This document shows, piece by piece, positions 56,701 through 64,000 of a stretch of DNA of 64,000 nucleotides. Below the pieces are notes generated by a model, which was not told the origin of the DNA, made no database searches, and was given only the letters and a program-made list of their open reading frames with translations. The stretch is from the NCBI RefSeq assembly GCF_018873765.1, contig NC_057919.1, positions 67,636,984 to 67,700,983 of the forward strand, given 5' to 3'. How positions within the stretch are numbered: the stretch's first letter is position 1; each line of letters begins with the position of its first letter. Source of the stretch: Telopea speciosissima. Its lineage: Eukaryota > Streptophyta > Magnoliopsida > Proteales > Proteaceae. Made by a program: the position numbers and the translations under genes.

Positions 56701-57104
56701 GTAAACTTGGGCCACCCAGCCCTTCTTTTGACGGTTGGGGTTTGGTATTGACTTAACTTATTTGGGGTGGTTTTGGTATTGCCAACAACCCCTGCTCTGC
56801 ACTGTCATGCAATCCTCATTATCCCAGAAATCTTTTCATTTCTCTGGGGCTTATAGTTTGGGGCAGGCACATAGTTTATTTTGTGTGTTCTGCAGCCCAG
56901 TTTTATATAGAGAGAATTGAACCTGATCTGTTGCAACCGTAGTTGCGTACTTATTAAGATGGTACAAAGGCAATTATTTGGCTGTTGCAGTACCTTCAGA
57001 ATTTTGGTGACTTATAATGATCATTTTTGGGTGTGCAGTCAATCAGCCCAGCCAAGGCAGACGAATTCACACTTAAGAAGAACATCTTGTCTACATTTAT
57101 TTAG
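50780..57104 (+). CDS. PDIL2-1: Protein disulfide isomerase, PDIL2-1 type (two thioredoxin domains plus ERp29c-like domain)
   Basis: Eleven exons (50780-50931, 51846-51930, 52108-52205, 52303-52358, 53194-53311, 53462-53489, 53650-53741, 55942-56098, 56188-56312, 56489-56588, 57039-57104) join at GT-AG sites to give 358 residues. A signal peptide (about 1-22, ending SAIA) precedes thioredoxin domain a with WCGHC at 51-55. Domain a' follows with WCGHC at 170-174, then an all-alpha D domain from about 240. Such proteins form and reshuffle disulfides in the ER; the Arabidopsis relative (UNE5) acts in female reproductive development. Both active sites are intact. There is no KDEL at the C-terminus (ends STFI), as is usual for this class. 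The first ATG after the leader was preferred over an in-frame upstream ATG at 50669 because it starts the signal peptide. Intron 7 is 2.2 kb because of insertions. Confidence 0.95.
53893..55040. mobile_element. MULE-like TIR element in PDI intron 7
   Basis: The left end AGGGTTATCTTCTG is matched, by reverse complement, by the right end AGGGTTCTTCTATTCG. The inner TIR parts agree well: GGTTTCTTTCGCTATCA against GGTTTATTTCACTATCA. TIRs are about 65 bp. Flanking 9-mers are AT-rich and only partly alike. The interior (54040-54900) has a CT-rich, leader-like stretch and a GA-rich, GC-richer stretch that could be captured sequence, with no domain recognised. Confidence 0.65.
55124..55298 (+). mobile_element. 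Au-like SINE in PDI intron 7
   Basis: A 175-bp element is flanked by a perfect 11-bp target-site duplication GTGACTGTAAG (55113-55123 and 55299-55309). It has a tRNA-like box A region (TAGAGCAATGGTAAA, about 55134) and box B GGTTCGAGTCT (55176-55186). The tail ends CCCAGGACCCTGC, then CACTGGGTAATGGCCCTTTG, close in layout to the 3' end of Au SINEs. It is in the same orientation as the gene. Confidence 0.85.
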
Positions 57105-58261
57105 TTGAGCTCCATGGTGGCCCGTGAACCTCACCTTGTTGCAGTGTTCTCCGTTTCTCGGGGTGGTCTCCCGGGTTCTTAAGCTTGGGAGACGATGTTC
57201 TGATGTTCACAAGCTCTTTGCTGCATGAAGCCTGGATTTTAAAGACTAGCTCCCCTGAGATGTCGAAAAGAGAACAGTTTTGGGGAAAATATTAGTAATT
57301 TTCTTATTGACAGTAATTGTGCAAGGTGGGGTGGAGTTTTGAGTTATATTTTTAGTTATACCTCTTGTTCTTCTTTTATTTCTCAAGGTTAAAACCTCTT
57401 GTTCACACTTCACAGTAGTACTTTTAAAATTTTTACCAACCGTAACATGGCATGACTCAAGGTATAGCATACAAATTGCGTAGAAAAGAGGGCCAGATGA
57501 GAATTGAGACAAGTGGGATGTCCTGCTCTTTGTTTCTATTCTATTTTGTCTTTGATATTGAAAATGAAGGTTGCTCCAAGGTCATGTGCTATCGGAAAAA
57601 AAAAATTAAAAATAAGTGATAGATAATTGAGTAATTTTTCTTATGCCACTTTGCTTTGTTGCCTTTTTTATTTTTTATAATTGTTTACGATTACATAGCT
57701 ATCATCATTCGAATAACATTTTGTTAGTGGAGATAGTTAGGTGGCCATTCTCTCTCTCTCTTATTTGGGAAAGGGGGGAGTAGATAAATCAGAAACATCA
57801 CTCCCTGAAGTGAGATCAGGCAATGTACTCATTGAACATCAATACCTCAAGAACCTCGATGCAGTGGGAGGATATCTATATAGAAGTATAGTACATTATA
57901 TGACTAGAACTATAGAGGGATATCGAATTATAGACGATGGAGAGATAAGACAGCGAGATGAGAACAACCAACTCTGATAGGGATCAGCACTGCACCGCAG
58001 CTCAGGCCGGACTTGAGTTGATCGAGTTTTTTAACACCCCAAATTATTTTCATGTGTGTTATTAGACGGACTGCGATTGTTTTCAAAACACCAGCCCCTC
58101 TAGTGTGCATCCAACGGTTGAGAGCACCTGGGCATGCACCCTGAGTGCCTCTAACCATCCGATGCACATAAGAGGAGTTGGCATGCTGGAGAGGATTTCT
58201 TTCTAATTAGATTGGTTTTTGTTGTTGTCATGAGACTCATGACACTAATATATAACGTTTT
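57105..58261. other. PDI 3' flank and intergenic
   Basis: 57105-57550 should hold the 3' untranslated region; no canonical AATAAA was seen. The rest has no recognised gene. A 78-codon frame at 57741-57977 has no family resemblance. Confidence 0.4.
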
Positions 58262-58400
58262 TTTTAAGAAAATATTAAATTATATAAATTCTAAACTTTA
58301 TTTTTTGGTAAAATTTTGAAAAGCAAACTTGAGATGGAAATCGCATTTCTTGTAGTGCTTTGATGAAATTGTAGAAGTTGTATCATATTTTTTGCCAAAT
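58262..58400. repeat. Left copy of a repeat flanking the NLR fragment
   Basis: TTTTTTGGTAAAATTTTGAA, then GCAAACTTGAGATGGAAAT and GTGCTTTGATGAAATTGTAG recur in diverged form at 61467-61600. A further shared block, AATAAAATAAGAAAATAACA, lies at about 58559 and 61765, so about 300 bp on each side of the NB-ARC fragment is paralogous. Confidence 0.7.
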
Positions 58401-58686
58401 GCTCTCTGTGCTGAAGGTGCTGGCTGCATCCAAAGTCCAGACACATGGGGAGTGGACAAAATAACCACCCTGTCCCCTGAATGGCAGAAATACCCCACCT
58501 CATGTCTACGTGCAGCTTGCACCGCGGCACAGTGAACATCAGCCCCATATTTTTTTTTAATAAAATAAGAAAATAACAAGGATCTAGATATTTATTTTGG
58601 AATTAGTGACTGCAAAGTCACCACCTAGGAATAGAATAACCGAGGATAGAAAATTTTTTGTACAAGTAAATCCGCAAGACTCTCAT

Positions 58687-58956
58687 TAGGGGTGTAAACG
58701 AATAGCCGAAATCCGTTTCAGTATCTGTGTCCATATCCATTTAGCACTATCCGAATCCGTCCGAAAGCTAAATGGATGCAAATACGAATAGGCTATAGCT
58801 ATCCGAAAAGCTATATATGCATGTAAACGGATAAAATATTCGATCCGTATTCATATCCGTATCCGTTTAGCACTATCCGGAATCGTCCAAAAGCTAATCG
58901 GATGTGGATGCGAATATAACACTATCCGAGCCAAATCTGATCCGTTTACATCCCTA
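58687..58956. mobile_element. hAT-like MITE, 270 bp, 8-bp TSD
   Basis: Ends TAGGGGTGTAAACG and CGTTTACATCCCTA are inverted repeats. Flanks ACTCTCAT (58679-58686) and ATTCTCAT (58957-58964) match at 7 of 8 bases. The interior has repeated ATCCGTTTAGCACTATCCG and AAAGCTAA words. It is a different family from the TAAGGGTGT elements, though the terminal design is the same. Confidence 0.8.
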
Positions 58957-58964
58957 ATTCTCAT

Positions 58965-59439
58965 AAATAAATTAGATAGCTCACCAAGTCCTAGCTAGCT
59001 ATAGGGAATGTCCTCTCTCTAGTCTTCACTTTCATCATCTTTTGTTCTTTCAATTATTCTCTTGTTGCCTTTTCACTGGATCCCTTCTCCTCCAAATCTC
59101 CCATCTTCATAAGTTGTCCGTCCTGGTGTTTTTACAATAGAATAAGCCTCTTTGTGTTTGCATTTTGAATCATTTACCATTTTCCTTTTCATACAAAGAT
59201 ACATCACTCAAATTTATAGCATCTCAAAAAAAGTTCAGTCTTAGATCTTCTTTCTCATTTGCTCCATTTTATTTTTTTCCACTTTTCCATCCCCTCATGG
59301 ATTTTGTTGGACCATTTGTAAAGTGTTATTGACACTGATCTGATTTCTCCCCTTGTTCGACGGATAAACTACTTGAGAAGCTCCCAAGACAATGAAAATG
59401 GCTTGCAAAGTGTAGTTTAAGATCTGAAGGCAAAGAAGA
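58965..59439. other. Upstream flank of the NB-ARC fragment
   Basis: No recognisable coding sequence for the missing first part of the coiled-coil domain. AT- and CT-rich. Confidence 0.35.
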
Positions 59440-60350
59440 ATGATGGGCAAAGCAAAACTAAAAGCAGAAGAAAATGTTGGAGGAGTGAAGACTGACGTAG
59501 CAAGCAATTGGTTCAAGGCAGTCCATGAAATCGAAATTGTAGCCGATGTCATAGAAATTGAGTATAATCAATCAGGGACGTGTGCAGGGGGTTGGTGTGT
59601 GAATTGCTGCTGGTCACGCTTCAAATTGAGCAAGAGATCTGTCAGCCACAAGCTAGAGGTTGATCGCAGGCTAAAGGAACAATTTGATCTGACAAGGCCG
59701 CCTTCTCCAAAGCATGTGATGGAGAATCCATCCGAGCCAATCGAGAACCAGCCATCAACACAACGCATGCTGCAACAGATGCTTGATTACATAGGTGATC
59801 CTGATCCACGTTTTGGCATCATTGGAGTATATGGTATGGGTGGAGCGGGTAAAACCATTCTTGCCAAACAAGTAAACAATCACTTTGAAAATGATTCTTG
59901 TTTTGAGATAGTGATAATGGTCACAGTGTCTGCAACTCCAAACATACGAAGTATCCAAACCAGTATCGGTAAGCGCCTCGGATTAGATATATCAAATGAG
60001 AAAGATAGTGAAGCTGATGCAAGAGATCTAAAGAAGTTGTTTGATGCCCTAAGAAAGAAGAAATTTCTTTTAATTTTGGATGATGTATGGCTCAAATTAA
60101 AGCTCGAGGTTGTTGGAATCCCAGATGCTTTAAACAAAAAATGTAGCAAGATTCTTGTGACGAGTCGAAATCAAGATACCTACACTGATATGGGTGCTAG
60201 TAAAACCATAAAAGTGCAGCCATTATCTGAAGCTGAGTCATGGGAGCTCTTCGTTAAAAGTAGCTGGTGAACATGTTGCTGCCAATGACATAAAGCACTT
60301 TGCTGGAAAAATTGTTGGAAGGTGCGAGGGTCTCTCTCTCTCTCTCTCCT
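59440..60350 (+). pseudogene. CC-NB-ARC resistance-gene fragment (RPS2/RPS5-like), truncated and frameshifted
   Basis: An open frame of 276 codons has the end of a coiled-coil domain (VIEIEYNQSGTCAGGW, 38-52, and WSRFKLSKR, the RPS5-type linker). Then come the P-loop GMGGAGKT (132-139), kinase-2 LLILDDVW (210-217), RNBS-B KILVTSRN (237-244) and PLSEAESWELF (261-271). Intact proteins sense pathogen effectors as ATP/ADP switches at membranes. Here the frame ends at TGA (60268-60270), but a shift restores VAGEHVAANDIKHFAGKIVG and RCEGL up to about 60330, just before the place where GLPL is expected. That motif has been overrun by a (CT)n run (about 60331-60348). ARC2/MHD, the LRR and the first coiled-coil part are missing. 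No full NLR can be made from this locus. Confidence 0.9.
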
Positions 60351-60909
60351 CTTGTTGTAAAGTTGACAGCTCCTAGAGGCTCTATTGTTCTCTAATAAAC
60401 TAGTTCTCTTGTATTTTTCATGTATTGAAATAAGGAGAGAGTTTTCCTTCAATCTTTCACCATGGGATTGATAGCGTTGGAAGAATAGTTTTCACCTCGT
60501 CAATAGTGGTGGGAGTATAATCAAGATCCAAGAGTCTAATCCCTCGCATAGTAATTTTGACCTATAGAGAAGGAATTCTTCCTTTTCTATGATCAAAGAA
60601 AAAGTACCTTGTATTTTCAAGTATTGAAATAAACTACTAAAATGGAGAGTAAGTTTAAGATTGAGATGAAACACTATTAAAGTCGGAATTTCTCTGGAGT
60701 GGCAGTGATTGATCAGTTTCCTTATTTATAAACAAATGTACTTTTTTTTTATTGATAGTCCAAATGGTGAATTGGTTTCTCCATCCGAGTGTCTTTATTG
60801 GGAAAGCAAATGTATAGATTATATTTTTTTCGAAAAATGAATGTGGACCCTGATTGGCCTGGAGATCTCAGTTTCTATTTTTAATTTTTAATCAAGATCC
60901 CCAACAATA
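60351..60909. other. Downstream flank of the NB-ARC fragment
   Basis: No LRR coding sequence seen. TTGTATTTTCAxGTATTGAAATAA-like words occur twice, at about 60408 and 60611, marking a diverged local duplication. Confidence 0.35.
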
Positions 60910-61326
60910 ATGCACGTAGCGCATGAAAAAGGGGAAAATGTGGATAATGCAGTGGTAGCAGCTGGGTCCAATCAGGGTGCGAATGAGGGGGAATCGGATT
61001 CCATTCTTGATGTTGGAGAATATCATGTAGTAGATTCCATTGCTCCGACCTCCTTTAGAGACGGTACGATGGTAGTGCACGCTCTTGAAGTGTTGGAGGT
61101 TGATAAGGCTACTTAAGCAGCTGAGTTGGAAGGGGCACAAGTGCAAGCCAAACAGCGTAAAGGGAAGAAACATCAAGAATCCGGTGTTTGCAAAAGAAGC
61201 TCGAAGAAACATCAGAGTTCACTTTCACCCAACTCTTTGGCGGAGGTTTCCATTGTGCTAACCGATCGTGCACCTAGTGTGGTTCCCACGCCTAGACGTA
61301 GAAACGCTCTAAACGTCTGGAAATGA
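60910..61326 (+). pseudogene. Unrecognised ORF interrupted by one stop
   Basis: A single + frame is open for 139 codons apart from one TAA at 61114-61116. The first half is acidic (Asn/Glu/Asp/Val-rich), the second basic (Lys/Gln/Arg-rich) and ends RAPSVVPTPRRRNALNVWK. The acid-then-base layout resembles low-complexity ORF1/gag-like parts of plant LINEs, but I see no zinc knuckle or RNA-binding motif. The ATG at 60910 is only the first available. Confidence 0.3.
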
Positions 61327-61466
61327 CTGCTTTGTGGCCCTTGCCCCAATGGGAATTCTGCCATTTCATGTGCGCAAGGCAAACATTTTCAGGCGCCTAG
61401 GTGGTTTCTGTGTCTAGGCATGGGAGTCATGCTAGACATGCGGCCGGTTAGCGTTCTCTCTCCCTT

Positions 61467-61600
61467 AAGAAAATAATAAATTATTTAAATTCAACTTTTT
61501 TTTTTTGGTAACATTTTAAATTGCAAACTTAAGATGGAAATAGCATGTCTTGTAGTGTAGTGCTTTGATGAAATTGTAGAAGTTTTATAATTTTTTGGGG
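61467..61600. repeat. Right copy of the repeat flanking the NLR fragment
   Basis: This is the diverged copy of 58262-58400 in the same orientation (TTTGATGAAATTGTAGAAG and GCAAACTTAAGATGGAAAT). A small internal duplication GTAGTGTAGTG distinguishes it. Confidence 0.7.
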
Positions 61601-61796
61601 AAGGTATTCATACACGGGAGATTCTCCCATCAAGTCCATCAAATAGGGGATCTAAGGGTTTTTATGACATTTCAAATGGGCATAAATGCCAATTTGACTG
61701 CATTTAATGCTGGTCGTGTACATATACGATCATGCATGAAAATTTTTGCCTAATTTTTTTAAATTAATAAAATAAGAAAATAACAAGAAAAAATTT

Positions 61797-62068
61797 TTCA
61801 TACATGATCGTGTAAACCGTGTATGTGAAAGAGTCTCTCACAAAAGGTTGGAAAAGTTATAAATCCCCATCCATTAATTAATGCCTTGAAACTCCCACCC
61901 TCTCACATACACGGTTTACACATGTATGAAAACTTTCCCTAAATAACAAGGGAAAAGTTTTCATACACGGTCCTGCAAACCGTGTATATGAAAGGGTCTC
62001 TTACAAAATGTTGGAAAAGTCATAAATCCCCACCCATTAATTAATGCCTTGAAACTCCCATCCTCTCA
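61797..62068. repeat. Hairpin MITE plus partial tandem copy
   Basis: TTTTCATACATGATCG and GTAAACCGTGTATGTGA (61797-61832) are reverse-complemented as TCACATACACGGTTTAC and CATGTATGAAAA (61904-61932). A second copy, TTTTCATACACGGTCC onward (61958-62068), has the left arm and middle (CATTAATTAATGCCTTGAAA) but lacks the right arm. A further left-arm-like stretch is near 61608. Confidence 0.7.
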
Positions 62069-62091
62069 CAATTAGAGAATTAAGTTATGGC

Positions 62092-62275
62092 CAAAAGGTG
62101 GCAGCGTTCGAGCACTGCTATTATAAATTAATAATAGCAGCATTCCATCAATCCGAACTGTTAAATTGTTATAATCTAATCTGAAACGTTTAATTTATTA
62201 AATCACCTTATCTATTGTTTACCCACCTAGCCGGTGAACCACATTAATAATAGCAGTGCTCCGTCTCTTTCAAAC
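62092..62275. repeat. Small relative of the MULE-like element at 16534
   Basis: GGCCAAAAGGTGGCAGCGTT matches the left terminus of 16534-17936 (GGCCAAAAGGTTGCAGCGCT). AGCACTGCTATTAT near 62111 is inverted near 62250 (TAATAATAGCAGTGCT). It is probably a deleted derivative. Confidence 0.55.
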
Positions 62276-62369
62276 ATGATCCCCAAAATCTAATTTGTAC
62301 CCCAAAAAAAAAAAAAAAATCTCAATAATTAAGTTCTTTACAATAAGGGTATGAAGGGTGCACAATTAC

Positions 62370-62575
62370 GTTTTAACCATTTTTAAAAAATTAAGTTAAA
62401 ATTTGTAGGTTTTTCCTATTTTCAAGCAATGAATGTGATTTTACTCAACTATCCTTACAAAATTATTTCCAACTGGGTCCTAAACTGTAGTATGAAGAGG
62501 GCACTAGGTGTCTTGTTATGTTTGGATAAATAACAGACCTTTGTTACATTAATAATTTCCCAATTTTTTATTATC
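62370..62575. repeat. Dispersed repeat end, second copy of 46165-46380
   Basis: Contains GTGTCTTGTTATGTTTGGAT, then AAATAACAGACC and TTTGTTACATTAATAATT, aligned in the same order as the first copy. Confidence 0.55.
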
Positions 62576-62639
62576 ACTTTATTATTTATTATTATCGGTT
62601 GAGTTTTTTTTTTTTGGGGGGAGAATTATTTATAGTTTT

Positions 62640-64000
62640 TTTCTCCAAATATCCTTAAATAGGGATACCCCTAAACTATAACGGATGCGAATCTTCAAAT
62701 ATCTCCTTATGTCGGTTGCTATACCCTATAGAGATATAATCGGATCCGGATATTCCACGATCGAATATGGGTATCCCTAAACGAATACGGATCAAAACCA
62801 ATGTAGTGATTTTTGAATATTTTGATTTACATCCCTGATTTGTGTAACCAAGACTTGCCTGCACCCGACAAATACAATTTACTCTCAATCCATGTCTCTC
62901 AGTGGATCGAAGTCTCATAATTCTCATTTCACTATTCCTTAGATCAGATATGATTGTATCCGGATATTCCACGATCGAATATGAGTATCCCTAAACGGAT
63001 ACGGATGATAAACTAATGTAGTGATTTTCCGAATATTTTGACTTACATCCCTGATTTGTGTAATCAAGACCTGCCTCCACTCGACAAATACGATTTACTG
63101 TCAATCCATGTTTCTTAGTGGATTGAAGTCTCATAATGCTCATTTCACCATTCCTTAGATCGGATACGAATCGGGTGTGATCGCCTCATAAATCTCATTT
63201 CATCGAACCTTAGAACTAGTTGAATCATCAAAAACCCTAATGATCGCGGTCAATGATTAATTTTTTATTATCACTATATTATTGGTTGAATTTTTTTCTT
63301 TTTTCTTTTTTTTCTTCGGATTATTCATATTTTTTTCCAGATATTCTTAAATAGATAGAGATATCCCTAAACGATGACGGATGTGAATCTTTAAATATCT
63401 ACTTACGACGGTTGCTATACCATATAGAGATATAAACGGATCGAATATGATCAGATCCGAATATTCCACGATCGAATATGGGTATCCCTAAACGGATACG
63501 GATGAGAAACCAATATAGTGATTTTTTGAATATTTTGACTTACATCCCTGATTTGTGTAACCAAAACCTGCCTCCACTCGACAAATACGATTTACTATCA
63601 ATCCATGTCTCTTAGTGGATCGAAGTCTCATAATGCTCATTTCACCATTCCTTAGATCGGATACGAATCGGATGTGATCGCTTCATAAATCTCATTTCAT
63701 CGAACCTTAGAACTAGTTGAATCATCAAAAACCTTAATGATCGCGGTCAATGATTAATTTTTTATTATCACTATATTATCGGTTGAATTTTTTTGTTTTT
63801 TTTTGTTTTTTTTTTTTTGGATTATTCATATTTTTCCCCAGATATTCTTAAATAGATAGAGATATCCCTAAACGATGACGGATGCGAATCTTTAAATATC
63901 TACTTACGACGGTTGTTATACCATATAGAGATATAAACAGATCGGATATGATCGGATCCGGATATTCCACGATCGAATATGGGTATCCCTAAACGGATAC
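62640..64000. repeat. 499-bp tandem repeat running off the window end
   Basis: ACGATCGAATATG occurs at about 62757, 62971, 63468 and 63969. The last two intervals are 497 and 501 bp; the first is 214 bp, so one unit is internally deleted. Each full unit has the ordered words ACATCCCTGATTTGTGTAA, AATCCATGTxTCTTAGTGGAT, CTCATTTCACCATTCC, ATGATCGCGGTCAATGATTA, a T-rich run and TACGACGGTTG. Copies differ by scattered substitutions. No coding content. Confidence 0.88.

Noticed and set aside
59440..60270. Considered as an intact short CC-NB protein gene
   Set aside because: Homology continues past the stop in another frame and the N-terminal coiled coil, ARC2 and LRR are missing, so a pseudogene is more likely.

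Overview
This window is nuclear DNA from a flowering plant. The evidence is GT-AG introns in plant gene families, an Au-like SINE, a Tat-lineage Ty3/gypsy element, and an NB-ARC fragment of the RPS2/RPS5 coiled-coil type that points to a non-grass, dicot-like or magnoliid genome. The species cannot be named from the sequence. No rRNA gene, intact tRNA gene, organelle block, bacterial operon or CRISPR array was seen.

Only two genes look intact, both on the + strand. The first (8160-15915) is a three-exon R2R3-MYB of subgroup 7, the flavonol-activator type (MYB11/12/111). Its second intron is 6.3 kb because it holds a 3.0 kb solo LTR with a perfect 5-bp target-site duplication (TSD), plus small repeats. 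The second (50780-57104) is an 11-exon ER protein disulfide isomerase of the PDIL2-1/UNE5 type. Its seventh intron holds a MULE-like element and a SINE, and its upstream region holds a hairpin MITE.

Almost everything else is mobile or decayed. From 18.5 to 34.5 kb there is a nest of insertions: a long LTR-like repeat was hit by a hAT-like element (8-bp TSD), which was hit by an 11.4 kb Tat/Retand-type retrotransposon (22422-33841, 5-bp TSD). That retrotransposon codes on the minus strand (gag-PR-RT-RH-aRH-INT, broken by stops and frameshifts). It also has a spliced antisense ORF and an 18-copy 33-bp tandem repeat lying between the two converging coding units. A second long solo LTR lies at 36076-38522. 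At 39.5-41.1 kb a 167-bp tandem array is made of head-to-tail copies of the same hAT-like MITE family, with the 8-bp spacer kept between copies.

From 43.6 to 47.4 kb there are three host-gene fragments on the minus strand: a glycerol-3-phosphate acyltransferase, an LRK10L-like receptor kinase and a BURP/PG1-beta protein. The BURP piece lies inside a TIR element. At 59.4-60.35 kb there is a truncated, frameshifted CC-NB-ARC fragment between paralogous flanks. The window ends in a 499-bp tandem repeat that runs off the edge.

Functionally, the two living genes are unrelated: one is a transcription factor for flavonol synthesis, the other a secretory-pathway folding enzyme. What links them is the same history of intron and promoter invasion by LTR, MULE, hAT and SINE elements.
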